A DNA stretch of 64,000 bases from an uncultured Collinsella sp. (GCA_938023085.1 CALHDP010000089.1:73546-137545), one strand, 5' to 3'; shown: positions 26,434 to 35,460, numbered from the stretch's first letter. Program-made: numbers and translations. Notes: generated by a model not told the origin, from the sequence alone.

Positions 26434-29400
26434 ATGAAAGCGAATTCAGACAAACCTAAGCAGAGTAAAAAAGCGACGCGCCGTGTACTGGCAGGCGTTT
26501 TGTGCGGAGCCTCCGTTTTGAGCCTGGTACTGTCGCTCGTCATGCCCCCGATCTCGCAGGCCATTGCCAACGATGCCCAGACAGATTCTACCGAGGAAAC
26601 TGTGATGGGGGGGGGTTCCTCAAGTGAGTCTACTGATGTAGACAACACCAACAACGGGGATACCGAAAACCAGAATAGTGACGAGACTGAGAGCGGCGAG
26701 TCTAACACCATTGCCACTGAGGCCGATCAGCCGTCAGACGACGCAGGGGTCGGGGATGCTGCGCAGCCTGTCGAAGACGACACTAATGGTGAAAACGCAA
26801 TCGCGCTTGCCGCAGGGAATGAATCGGATCATAAAATTAGCAGCGGGGAAGAGCTGAGCACAAAGCTCCTTAACCCGGATCTACGCGATAACAACGGTGC
26901 TGCTACTTTTGAGCTAGCTGCTGATATTGAGTATAATGAAGAGATTTTGCTTGAAGGGGCAAACACCAAGATCACCTTGGACTTAAATGGCTTCAAGATT
27001 AAGCACGAGAGTTCAAATCAGCCTTTGTTCAGTATCACCGGTGGCGCGACGCTGACTGTCAAGGACGGCACGCAAACCGCTCCGACAGAGCCCCCGGTTA
27101 ATCAACAAAAAATGAACGGCAATCTCGCTTCAATGGAATGCGACGATTCCAACATCCCGAACAAACTTACCTACTACGTAACCGAATCGGTCGCAAAAGG
27201 AACCGGTACAACCGAGACCCTTAAAGAGTATAAGGTTGATATCAAGGGTGCTATCGTGGCATGCGGTGACAATGCCGACCTGAAGCTCGTTAATCTCTAC
27301 AAAACTGGTACGTTTAACCTCGAGAGTGGCACGATCACGCAACAGCAGAATAGCGGAGATCAAAAAAACAGTGTTAACAGTTTGGTTTATGCCGAGGAAG
27401 GTTCTATCGTCAATATGAGCGGCGGCTACGTTTGCGGTGCAACCTCTATGAACCATGGCGCAGGCATCGAACTTGGTACCATGAACAACAGCGGCGCGAC
27501 TCTTAACCTCACCGGTGGCGTGATCGCGGACAACTACGCTCCCATTGGCGGCGGTGTGAACGCTTACGGCTCTAAAATTAACATGACTGGTGGTACGATT
27601 TCCGGTAACGGTACGTTCGAGAATTTGCCGGGTTTTGGCGCGGGCATCTGTGCGCAGAACTCTGATGTGACCGTATCGGATGGCTACGTGACCAATAACA
27701 ATTGCCAGTTCGATTACATAAAACAGGGCATGAAGGATAAACACGAGGGCAACGGTTGTCACGGCGGCGGTGGTATCGCTGCTTTCAATGGTGGCAGTCT
27801 TACAATTAACGGTGGTTACATTACCGGTAACTATTCTGCTGAGGCTGGCGGCGGTATTTATGCTGGCGCTTGGGGTCAGGCCCTTTCCTCGTTTAAGTTC
27901 TCTGGTGGAACCATCGCCAGTAACGTGGCGCAAAACTCGGAGGGCGGCGGTATCCGTATCGCTGCGCCTACCGTTGGTGTGTTTGAAGCGCCGAAAGGTT
28001 CACACGCTTATATCACTAACAATACGACCAATACCACCAACGACTGGGGCGGCGGTGGCGTATTCGTCCAGGGCTACGGCGACAACGTTCAGGCGGCAAG
28101 CCTCAAGATATATAACGCTCTGATTACCAAGAATGATGCCCAGGGCTTTGGCGGCGGCTTTGCCGCCTGCCCGACCGGCGAGACGGCGATTACCGACACC
28201 GATGGTATTGCGATTTTTGGCAACACTGACAAAAACGGCGAGCATCGATCGGGTGGCACCCACAGCAAGAATGACGACGCGGATAAACGCAATGACGATG
28301 ACGACAAAGGCGAAATAACTGAAGGGTTTAAAAATGCCGGTCACCGGGATCTTTTTCTTATTCGCGATCAGAAGACTAACAATAATTATATCGCAGCCGT
28401 AACGGGTCAGATGCTTGGCGGCGGCGCTGCCAACTGGAAGGGCATGATCGACGGCCAGCTTACGACCATCGGCAAGTACGATGGCGCCCAGGCTAAGTAC
28501 ATGATTGGCCTCGATGCAGATCCTACCGAGGGTGATCAAGGGTTTGCCGTTAATAAAGCCAGACTCTTCATCACGGGTAACAAATCCAACGTCCACGGTG
28601 GCGGCATCATGACCAACGGAAACGTTGTCGCCGGCTCCACCACGCAGGTGAGTGTGTATCCCAAGATGAAGCTCAACGGCATTAAGGCACTGACGGGCCG
28701 CAAGCTCGAGAAAGACGAGTTCGAGTTCGAACTGCTCAAGCAGAATCCGATTGTTGACGAGAATGGCAAGCCGATTGTTGACGAGAATGGCAAGCCTTTA
28801 TACACAGTTCCGAGCTTTGACTCCAACTCCAAAGATAAGCTTCAGCTCAATGGCTGCTCGGTTGTCGGTACGGTGAGAAACGACATAGATGGAAACTTTA
28901 CCTTTGATCTGGGTGAAGTTTATGCCGATGAGAATCTTGTTTACTACTTGGTAGAGGTTCCGGGCACGGACGAGGGCGTGGCTTACGACGAGACTATCTA
29001 CAAAATAGATCCTACGGTTGTGGAGGATACGGGCAAGACGCACTACGTGCTTGGTATTAAATACACGTATTACGAAGTCAAGAGCGTTTCAGTAACAAAG
29101 GTAAAAAAAGACGGCGCTGGCGCAAAAACGTCAGAAACAGAATCGGCAGCCATCGCAGCGGCTGAAGGCGAAAACGCTGCTACCATTACGCTTACCAGTG
29201 GTGCAACTTTCACCAACAAGTGCCCCAGTCGTTCCTGGACTCCTGAGGCGACTAAGGTCGTTGAGGGTGGCGAGATGAAGAAGTTTACACTTCAGCTCGC
29301 GACAGACAGCCGCTTTAGAGACACAGACATCATCGGTACTGCCGAGACCACCTCTGGTAAAGATACGAAGCAGACGCTTTCGTTCAAGGACACCACTGAT

Positions 29401-29880
29401 AACAATAAAACGGTTGAGCTCAAGTACTCGCTTTCTGATATCAGGAATAATCCCGGCGACCCGGGTGGCCCTTTCAAGACCTTTACGTACTATGTGCGCG
29501 AGAAAACCGACGGTCCGCAGTTCTCGCACTACACGTACGACCAGTCGGTCTATAAGTTCACGGTTGAGCCAACGTATGACACCGAAAAAGGAGAGATCAA
29601 CTGTAGGGTGACCTATAAGAAGGGAACCGTTGACTCCGCAGGCAATTGGACAGCAGACCCCAAAGCCGAAGCAAAGACGTTCATCGACACCTCCGCCCCC
29701 AACTCCACCGACACCTCCACCCCCACCTTCACAAACACCTACTCCACCTCTTTGCCCCTTTCTGGTATGTCGGGCGTCACTCTGACGTACCTTGCCGGCG
29801 CGGCGGTGCTTTGCGCTGCTGCGGCCTGGATGCACATTCGTCGCAAGGCGAATGCGAAGGGAGGCGAGCGTCGTGAATAA
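26434..29880 (+). CDS. Large sortase-anchored pilus tip adhesin, phase-variable candidate
   Basis: 1148 residues. The signal peptide ends near A45. An acidic Ser/Thr-rich linker follows, encoded partly by nine consecutive G bases (26607-26615, residues 58-61). Residues about 130-650 are a beta-helix-type region with repeated GGxI/GGxV and NxSG turns (LTGGVIADNY, MTGGTISGN). From about 745 there are pilin isopeptide-linkage (FctA/Spy0128-like) domains (NGIKALTGRKLEKDEFEFEL; YVREKTDGPQFSHYTYD). The end is a sorting signal LPLSG near 1107, a membrane helix and RRK. GGGGAGGAG precedes the ATG. It overlaps the next pilus gene by eight bases. It would be attached at the pilus tip; adhesion is inferred. 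Slippage in the G tract would switch it off. Confidence 0.85.
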   Translation: MKANSDKPKQSKKATRRVLAGVLCGASVLSLVLSLVMPPISQAIANDAQTDSTEETVMGGGSSSESTDVDNTNNGDTENQNSDETESGESNTIATEADQPSDDAGVGDAAQPVEDDTNGENAIALAAGNESDHKISSGEELSTKLLNPDLRDNNGAATFELAADIEYNEEILLEGANTKITLDLNGFKIKHESSNQPLFSITGGATLTVKDGTQTAPTEPPVNQQKMNGNLASMECDDSNIPNKLTYYVTESVAKGTGTTETLKEYKVDIKGAIVACGDNADLKLVNLYKTGTFNLESGTITQQQNSGDQKNSVNSLVYAEEGSIVNMSGGYVCGATSMNHGAGIELGTMNNSGATLNLTGGVIADNYAPIGGGVNAYGSKINMTGGTISGNGTFENLPGFGAGICAQNSDVTVSDGYVTNNNCQFDYIKQGMKDKHEGNGCHGGGGIAAFNGGSLTINGGYITGNYSAEAGGGIYAGAWGQALSSFKFSGGTIASNVAQNSEGGGIRIAAPTVGVFEAPKGSHAYITNNTTNTTNDWGGGGVFVQGYGDNVQAASLKIYNALITKNDAQGFGGGFAACPTGETAITDTDGIAIFGNTDKNGEHRSGGTHSKNDDADKRNDDDDKGEITEGFKNAGHRDLFLIRDQKTNNNYIAAVTGQMLGGGAANWKGMIDGQLTTIGKYDGAQAKYMIGLDADPTEGDQGFAVNKARLFITGNKSNVHGGGIMTNGNVVAGSTTQVSVYPKMKLNGIKALTGRKLEKDEFEFELLKQNPIVDENGKPIVDENGKPLYTVPSFDSNSKDKLQLNGCSVVGTVRNDIDGNFTFDLGEVYADENLVYYLVEVPGTDEGVAYDETIYKIDPTVVEDTGKTHYVLGIKYTYYEVKSVSVTKVKKDGAGAKTSETESAAIAAAEGENAATITLTSGATFTNKCPSRSWTPEATKVVEGGEMKKFTLQLATDSRFRDTDIIGTAETTSGKDTKQTLSFKDTTDNNKTVELKYSLSDIRNNPGDPGGPFKTFTYYVREKTDGPQFSHYTYDQSVYKFTVEPTYDTEKGEINCRVTYKKGTVDSAGNWTADPKAEAKTFIDTSAPNSTDTSTPTFTNTYSTSLPLSGMSGVTLTYLAGAAVLCAAAAWMHIRRKANAKGGERRE
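28747..28794 (+). repeat. In-frame tandem repeat of 24 bases in the adhesin
   Basis: Two identical 24-base units encode PIVDENGK twice, in a loop of an isopeptide domain. Unit gain or loss keeps the frame, so loop length may vary between strains. Confidence 0.8.
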
Positions 29881-31543
29881 GAAAGTTTGCTCTTTCCCGA
29901 TCTTGTTTGCGCTGCTTGCCCTCCTGATCGGCACCTGCGCGGTTGTGTTCCCCGCTTCCGCGCAGGCCGCGCCGACCTCGACCGGTTCCATCACGGTGAG
30001 CGGCACCGTGGCGAGCAGCTACGACGCCTACCAGATCTTTAGCGCCAACGTCGTCGACGGCGACAACGACGCCAAGATCGCCACCGACCTCGCTTGGGCA
30101 AGCGACGCCGTGCGCGACACCGCGCTGCCAGTGCTGCACAGCGCCGGCATGCCCAATTCCCAGGCCACCGCGCAGGAAGCTGCCGAGTGGCTCAACACCG
30201 ATTCCCACCTTACGAGCGCGCTGAGCGCACAGCTCGCTCGTTCCCTCCAGAGCTCTGGCGCCAAGTCTGTGGCCCTTAACGCGGGCACGGCGGCCGAGCT
30301 GCCCTGCGGCTACTGGCTCATCGTCGCCAAAGACGACGCCATCGCCCAAGGCGAGGCCGGCACCGCGCCGATCATGGCCCTGGTGGGCGGCAGCGCCGTC
30401 ACCGTCAAGCCCAAGGCCGCGACCCCCAAGGTGTCCAAGCATGTGTTGGAGGACAGCACCGCCGCCTGGCAGAAGGCCGCCGACGCCACGGTCGGCGACG
30501 ACCTGTACTGGCGCCTCTCTGCCACGGTCCCGGCGGGGCTCACCGCCTACGACACCTATACGGTGCGGTTCGTCGACACCATGAGCGCGGGGCTCGACCC
30601 CTCCAAGGTGGCCGCGAGCATGCGCGTGTACGTGGCGGCGGGCGCGGACGGCGGCTTTGACGCCGTCTCGGCCGGCAAGGACGGCCGCGCCGGCACCGAG
30701 CCCGCGAAGGGCTGGACCGACATCACGGCCCAGTGCGCCACCAAGGTAGCGGCCGACGGCAAGACCTTCACCGTGCGCACCGGCGACCTGATCGCCGTGC
30801 TCGGCGGGGCCGACGCCTTTACCACGGGCGCCCGCGTGGTCGCCGTGTACAACGCGCCGCTCAACAGCGCATGCAACCACGGCATCGCGAAGGGCAACCC
30901 CAACGAGGTCTACCTGCGCTACCCGCGCTCTCCCTTTGCCGACCAGTCCGGCGACGCCGGCTTTACCCGCACGCCGAGCGACGATGCGTGCGCCTACACC
31001 TGGGATCTCGCGCTCACCAAGCGCGGCAGCGACGGCGACAAGCCGCTTGCCGGGGCGGTCCTGAGCATCGCCGACGACCGCGGTCGCACACTAGCGGCCG
31101 ATGGCACGTGGGATGCAAGGGGCAAGGCCACCGTCACCACGGGCGAGGACGGCCGCGTGACCGTCTCGGGCGTGGACTCGGGCAAGCTGGAGGTCCGCGA
31201 GCTCAAGGCGCCCAAGGGCTACACCGCCTTTGAGGGCACGCGCTTCGTGACGGTCAAGGCCGAGGGCCTGGACGTCGACCAGGTGGCCGCCGCCAAGCCC
31301 AAGCTCACCATCACGGCCGAGTCGCCCCTGCGCGCCGACAGTGCGGACGGGTCGACGGGCAGCCTGGAAGCGTCGCTCATCAACACGCCCACCGGCACAC
31401 CCCCTAGCATTACCACCGGAGGCTTTATGCCCTCGACTGGCGATATGGCAATGTACGCCGCGGCCGCCGCAGCGGTCGCCGGAGCCGCGCTCATCGTGGT
31501 CGCGCTCCTGGTCAAGCGGGGAGGTGGCAGCCATAAAGAGTAG
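29873..31543 (+). CDS. Minor pilin, sortase-anchored
   Basis: 556 residues. The signal peptide runs from NKKVCSFPILFALLALLIG to about ASAQA. The body carries a fimbrial D2-type isopeptide domain (DLYWRLSATVPAGLTAYDTYTVRFVDTM, about 195-335) and a SpaA-like repeat (LALTKRGSDGDKPLAGAVLSI ... VRELKAPKGYT, about 370-450). The sorting signal reads MPSTG near 523, then a membrane helix and basic tail. The GTG at 29873 lies inside the end of the adhesin gene (GTGAATAA overlap) and has GGGAGGCGAGC upstream. GC content is high and even, unlike the AT-richer adhesin and major pilin on either side, so the locus looks mosaic. Expected to be a pilus base or side subunit. Confidence 0.83.
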   Translation: MNKKVCSFPILFALLALLIGTCAVVFPASAQAAPTSTGSITVSGTVASSYDAYQIFSANVVDGDNDAKIATDLAWASDAVRDTALPVLHSAGMPNSQATAQEAAEWLNTDSHLTSALSAQLARSLQSSGAKSVALNAGTAAELPCGYWLIVAKDDAIAQGEAGTAPIMALVGGSAVTVKPKAATPKVSKHVLEDSTAAWQKAADATVGDDLYWRLSATVPAGLTAYDTYTVRFVDTMSAGLDPSKVAASMRVYVAAGADGGFDAVSAGKDGRAGTEPAKGWTDITAQCATKVAADGKTFTVRTGDLIAVLGGADAFTTGARVVAVYNAPLNSACNHGIAKGNPNEVYLRYPRSPFADQSGDAGFTRTPSDDACAYTWDLALTKRGSDGDKPLAGAVLSIADDRGRTLAADGTWDARGKATVTTGEDGRVTVSGVDSGKLEVRELKAPKGYTAFEGTRFVTVKAEGLDVDQVAAAKPKLTITAESPLRADSADGSTGSLEASLINTPTGTPPSITTGGFMPSTGDMAMYAAAAAAVAGAALIVVALLVKRGGGSHKE

Positions 31544-31651
31544 CTGGCAGCCCCACAGAGAGCGGGGCGAGACGTAGCGAAGTAGATGCTAAGACACAGA
31601 CAGACAGATTTAGATCAAATGGAATTCGAGCAGAAAGCAGAGGAAAAGAAG

Positions 31652-33484
31652 ATGAGCATGAGCAAGAATATCGCGCGCCTGGCAGTGACGGCAGGCCTCA
31701 CAGCAGCGTTGAGCTTCGGCGGCGTGATGGCTCCTGTCACGATGGCGTTCGCTGATGGTGGTGTGGGTTCGACTGTGACGTTCGCGGATACTGATTACGC
31801 TACGTCGTCGACCTATAAGGGTATTCAGATCTTCAAGGCGACGGTTACCAAGACCGGCGAGAACACCACGGTAAGCGGGATTGAGTGGGCCGGTGCCGAT
31901 ACGAATGCGCAGCAGGCGATTCAGGATGCTGTTGTTAAGGCGATTAAAGCTCAAAATAAAAATTACGAGAGCACGAACGCTCAGGATGCAGCCGACTATC
32001 TGAATGCAAATGCTCAGGTCTCGGGGAAGTCCGAGCAAGTCAAAAACGATAATGTACTGAGTCTGATTGCTGCCAATCTTGAAATGAACACTACGCTTAC
32101 TTGGGAGGAAACGCCGGCAAACAGCAATCAGCTTACTGGTCTCTCCGCTGGTTACTGGCTGTTCCTTACCAAGACGCCTGGTAAGCCTGACGGAAAGTCT
32201 ACCGACGCGTTTACGGCTCCTGTGTATGCTGTGATTGACGGCACCAACACAACAACCATTAAGCCCAAGAAGAGCGTGCCCACGGTCACGAAGAAGATCC
32301 TCGATGATGCTGACGCTGCGAAGACGACGAATATCAAGAGCTCAGAAGCATGGAAAGACGTTGCCGATTCTCAGATTGGCCAGAAAGTGAATTACAAGCT
32401 CACCGGCACCATTGCAAGCAACTACGCTACCTTCGATACGTATGCGTACAAGTTCACCGATAAGCTTTCGACGGGTCTGGATTATATTGCCGATTCTGCA
32501 AAGGTATTTGCTTTGAAGGACGGCACCTATACTGAAATTAGCAGTGAGAACTACACGGTTACCCCTGCCGATAGTTCTAATGGAAACACCCTGACGGTGG
32601 AGTTCAAGGTCGGTGACGGCGACAAGGGCCTCAAGGACGTTCAGGGCATTGACGCAAGCACGCAGATTGTCGTCTTCTACAAGGCCAAGCTTAACAAGGG
32701 TGCCGTGATTGGTAACAAGGATGGGGACTTTGGTGGCAACCCCAACACCGTTACGCTCACGTACTCCAACAACCCGTATGGTGAGGACAAGGGCGAGACG
32801 ATCGGGGACACCGTCGCCGACTTCGCCTTCAAGCTCAATCTTAAGAAGGTCGACCAGGGCACCGAGAAGGGTCTTGGAGGTGCTGTGTTCACTATCCAGT
32901 CTAACGATGATAAAACCCAGGGTCAGTATATCGCTTCGAAAGACGACGATGACGCTCAAGTTGTCGAGGGCCAGCTCGTGCCTGTTACTGTTACCGATCC
33001 CGACAAGCTTCCCGATTATGTTAAATTTACGTCCAGTAGTGATGAAAGCAACAAGGGAATGATTGAGGTCAAGGGCCTTGATGCTGGCTCCTATACGGTG
33101 ACCGAGATCCAGACCCCCGATCCTGCCAAGTACCCAACCACGGCCGACCCCTTCACCTTCACCATCGACCCGAAGTATGACAAAACGAGCATGAAGGTGA
33201 ATAATCTTGCGGCGACGGTTTCCGAAACGAGCCGCACTGATATTGCCGTTGGCGAGCTTGACAACTCTGCTGGTGACAACAAGCTGACCGGAACTCAAAA
33301 CGGCATCGATGGTGCCACCGGTTTGGTCACCATCACCGTCGGCAACACCAAATCTGTCGGCCTCCCGCTCACCGGTCTTAACGGCGTGACCTTCACTTGG
33401 ATCGCTGGTGGCGCGGTGCTGTGCATTGGCGTGGCACACCTCATCCGCAGCCGTAAGCAGGCTGAGGAGTCCGAGCAGGAGTAA
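31652..33484 (+). CDS. Major pilin, sortase-polymerised
   Basis: 610 residues. The signal peptide starts SMSKNIARLAVTAGLTAALS and ends near FAD. A lysine-rich IKPKKSVPTVTKK segment near 205 is where a pilin-motif lysine is expected. A D2-type isopeptide domain (VNYKLTGTIASNYATFDTYAYKFTDKLS, about 245-275) and a SpaA/Cna-B-like domain (LNLKKVDQGTEKGLGGAVFTI, about 395-500) follow. The anchor is LPLTG near 572 with a membrane helix and RSRKQ. The ATG at 31652 is preceded by AGAGGAAAAG; in-frame starts further upstream are not supported. Multiple Ser/Thr/Asn codons and lower GC suggest recent acquisition. The class C sortase downstream should polymerise this subunit. Confidence 0.86.
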   Translation: MSMSKNIARLAVTAGLTAALSFGGVMAPVTMAFADGGVGSTVTFADTDYATSSTYKGIQIFKATVTKTGENTTVSGIEWAGADTNAQQAIQDAVVKAIKAQNKNYESTNAQDAADYLNANAQVSGKSEQVKNDNVLSLIAANLEMNTTLTWEETPANSNQLTGLSAGYWLFLTKTPGKPDGKSTDAFTAPVYAVIDGTNTTTIKPKKSVPTVTKKILDDADAAKTTNIKSSEAWKDVADSQIGQKVNYKLTGTIASNYATFDTYAYKFTDKLSTGLDYIADSAKVFALKDGTYTEISSENYTVTPADSSNGNTLTVEFKVGDGDKGLKDVQGIDASTQIVVFYKAKLNKGAVIGNKDGDFGGNPNTVTLTYSNNPYGEDKGETIGDTVADFAFKLNLKKVDQGTEKGLGGAVFTIQSNDDKTQGQYIASKDDDDAQVVEGQLVPVTVTDPDKLPDYVKFTSSSDESNKGMIEVKGLDAGSYTVTEIQTPDPAKYPTTADPFTFTIDPKYDKTSMKVNNLAATVSETSRTDIAVGELDNSAGDNKLTGTQNGIDGATGLVTITVGNTKSVGLPLTGLNGVTFTWIAGGAVLCIGVAHLIRSRKQAEESEQE

Positions 33485-33586
33485 CGCTCGCTCACCTATC
33501 TCTTTGGCAGGTGGGATGTGATGGCCATGAGACTTGCGGACACTTTTCTCGTCCATCGACGTTCTTGCTTTGCCATTCATTTTTCG

Positions 33587-33624
33587 GGGCAGACTCCGCA
33601 CTGGAGTCTGCCCTGTTTTTTTGG
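33587..33624 (+). terminator. Intrinsic terminator of the pilin operon
   Basis: GGGCAGACTCC (33587-33597) pairs perfectly with GGAGTCTGCCC (33603-33613) around five bases and is followed by TGTTTTTTT. It lies about 100 bases after the major pilin stop and separates the pilins from the sortase gene. Confidence 0.88.
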
Positions 33625-33656
33625 GACAACGAAGCCAGCCTCCACCGTCCGATGCG

Positions 33657-33913
33657 GGTACGTTCGTCATCGCGTTTTTTGACTCGTATGAGGTTCGGTT
33701 TAAGGTCCGTAGGCGCACGCGCGGTGCGGACGGTAGAAGGCATTTGCGCCGCAACAAGCGCAAATAAGAATGCCCGGGGTTAGAGGCCCGGGCATTTAAC
33801 AACGTCGGAAACTGGTCGCCCGCGCTTTCGAACACTTACGCGGGGTGCGTCGTTTCCTATAGTTATTGTATCCCGAATCGCCCCGCCGATTCGGGACATT
33901 TTGAAAACGCAAA
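33657..33913 (+). pseudogene. Truncated duplicate of the small-protein cassette
   Basis: This segment is nearly identical to 34138-34394. It encodes the same C-terminal residues (FVIAFFDSYEVRFKVRRR...), the terminator-like AATGCCCGGG stem (33769-33796) and the TCCCGAATCG/CGATTCGGGA stem (33871-33896). The 5' third, with start codon, ribosome site and LexA-type box, is missing: the open frame runs back only into unrelated sequence next to the pilin terminator. I read it as a 5'-truncated copy left by tandem duplication. Confidence 0.6.
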
Positions 33914-33978
33914 CACGTCGGGCAAACCCGGACAATGCGGCCAGGTTCCGCTGGATGAGGAATCGTGTTTATAGCTAT

Positions 33979-33992
33979 CGAACAAATGTTTG
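33979..33992 (+). promoter_or_regulatory. LexA (SOS) box candidate
   Basis: CGAACAAATGTTTG fits the Gram-positive LexA consensus CGAACRNRYGTTYG at every position. It lies 104 bases before the small-protein start and overlaps the region just after a possible -10 (TATAGC near 33970). A LexA-repressed promoter is inferred; no box is found before the truncated duplicate. Confidence 0.55.
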
Positions 33993-34095
33993 TCAAAATC
34001 GCGTTTGCCAGCTGTGGGTGCATACGCTCGCAGTAAAATGGCTTTGCGACGCATCCCGTGCGCGGGCGGCCGACGACTCGATCGGAGGTCCCCAA

Positions 34096-34245
34096 ATGCT
34101 GAAATTCCTTAACGCGCTCGCCGCCCTCGCGACGGTGGGCACGTTCGTCATCGCGTTTCTTGACTCGTATGAAGTTCGGTTTAAGGTCCGTAGGCGCACG
34201 CGCGGTGCGGACGGTGGACGGCATTTGCGTCGAAAGCGCAAATAA
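34096..34245 (+). CDS. 49-residue membrane peptide, SOS-linked candidate
   Basis: A short gene with start ATG and a good GGAGG eight bases upstream. It begins MLKFLNALAALATVGTFVIA, one membrane helix (about 4-23), and ends in a strongly basic tail (KVRRRTRGADGGRHLRRKRK). No family is recognised. A perfect LexA-type box lies upstream and a terminator-like stem directly follows the stop. Size, topology and SOS box resemble type I toxins such as TisB, but the similarity is only in layout. A truncated second copy lies 480 bases upstream. A host-defence, dormancy or pilus-linked role is possible; none is demonstrated. Confidence 0.55.
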   Translation: MLKFLNALAALATVGTFVIAFLDSYEVRFKVRRRTRGADGGRHLRRKRK

Positions 34246-34246
34246 G

Positions 34247-34275
34247 AATGCCCGGGGGTCGGATCCCGGGCATTT
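34247..34275. terminator. Hairpin after the small-protein gene
   Basis: AATGCCCGGG pairs with CCCGGGCATT around eight bases, starting one base after the stop codon, then TTAACAA. On the minus strand it is followed by CTTATTT, so it could also end an antisense RNA. The duplicate stem is at 33769-33796. Confidence 0.6.
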
Positions 34276-34350
34276 AACAAAAGCTGAAAACTAGGCCGCC
34301 CGCGCTCTCGTACACTTACGCGGGGTGCGTCGTTTTCTATTGACATTGTA

Positions 34351-34376
34351 TCCCGAATCGCTCAGCCGATTCGGGA
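34351..34376. repeat. Second hairpin of the small-protein cassette
   Basis: TCCCGAATCG pairs perfectly with CGATTCGGGA. The same stem occurs at 33871-33896. Directly beside it, on the minus strand, GATACAAT could serve as a -10 for an RNA antisense to the small-protein transcript. Confidence 0.6.
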
Positions 34377-34507
34377 CATTTTGAAAACTCAAATGCGGGC
34401 CCATACTCGCACTGCGCAATGCTGCTAGGCTGCGTTGTCCGGCGCGGAAGCTCGCTAATCGGCTATTATTTGTTTAGACAACCTGAGTTGTAGAGGAGTG
34501 ACCGGCG

Positions 34508-35446
34508 ATGGTGCAGGGCGCCAAACATATGAAGAGCAATAACGCCGCGGACAACGGCGGCTCAAGCCCTCAGCCCAAACCTCAACCAAAGCCCAAACGG
34601 CGTCGCAAGCGACTGCCGCGCTGGGCCGACCGGCTCATCACCATCGTCATCATCCTTATCGGCGTGGGCCTTATGACCTGGCCGTGGATCTTGGACCGGC
34701 TCGAGGCCTCGGGCGTGTTTAACCAGATCAGCACGGTGTCCAGCACCGTGGACGCGCTGTCTGCCGAGGAGCGCGAGCGCATCCTGCTCCAGGCGCGCTC
34801 CTATAACGAGCAACTTGCCGGCGAGGCCACCGAGCTCCCCGCCGACCAGATCGAGCCCTACGCCCAGCAGCTCATCTTTGACCGCGACCCCATGATGAGC
34901 TGGGTCGAGATCCCCTCCATCGACGTGAGCATGCCCATCTACCACGGCACGAGCGAGGAAGTCCTTATGGCGGGCGTCGGCCATCTGGAGGGCACGAGCC
35001 TGCCGGTGGGCGGCACCTCGACGCATTGCGTGCTCACCGCGCATTCGGGTATGCGCAACCTGAGCATGTTCGACGACATCCACTCGCTGGAGCCCGGCGA
35101 CCTGGTGCTGCTTCACACCATGAACAAGACGCTCGCCTACAAGATGGTGGACTCCGAGGTGGTACTGCCCGAGGAGATGGAGTCACTGACCATCGAGCCT
35201 GGCGCCGACAAAGTGACGCTCGTTACCTGCACGCCCTACGGCGTGAACGACCATCGCCTGCTGGTGCATTGCGTGCGCACCAAGTACAGCAAGAAGGACG
35301 TCGACAAGCAAAAGTCGCTGGCCGGCCGCCACTGGGGCAAGCGCGAGTTTGCCGTGCTCATCGTGGTCGTAGCCATTGTGCTGTTGCTGCTGGACATCGT
35401 GATCCACGCGGTCCGCAAGCGCCGCAAGGCCAAGGCCTCGGCATAA
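34508..35446 (+). CDS. Class C sortase (pilin polymerase)
   Basis: 312 residues. A basic cytoplasmic N-terminus, one membrane helix (about 48-68), the sortase barrel, then a second membrane helix near the C-terminus (VLIVVVAIVLLLLDIVIHAV), an arrangement typical of class C. Catalytic residues are visible: His in VLTAHSGMRN, Cys in TLVTCTPYGVNDHRLLV, and Arg in the same strand. The lid usually shows a DPF/W motif; here the region before the barrel reads DRDPMMSWVEIPSI. It should link pilin lysines to the LPxTG-like threonine of the next subunit. GGAGTG precedes the ATG. It is transcribed separately from the pilins, with a TATTAT -10-like element near 34463. Confidence 0.93.
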   Translation: MVQGAKHMKSNNAADNGGSSPQPKPQPKPKRRRKRLPRWADRLITIVIILIGVGLMTWPWILDRLEASGVFNQISTVSSTVDALSAEERERILLQARSYNEQLAGEATELPADQIEPYAQQLIFDRDPMMSWVEIPSIDVSMPIYHGTSEEVLMAGVGHLEGTSLPVGGTSTHCVLTAHSGMRNLSMFDDIHSLEPGDLVLLHTMNKTLAYKMVDSEVVLPEEMESLTIEPGADKVTLVTCTPYGVNDHRLLVHCVRTKYSKKDVDKQKSLAGRHWGKREFAVLIVVVAIVLLLLDIVIHAVRKRRKAKASA

Positions 35447-35460
35447 GACATTCTCCAGAA

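Noticed and set aside
33534..33767. A complete 77-residue gene from the first cassette copy
   Set aside because: The start region runs through the pilin terminator and has no ribosome site; only the 3' part matches the intact gene.
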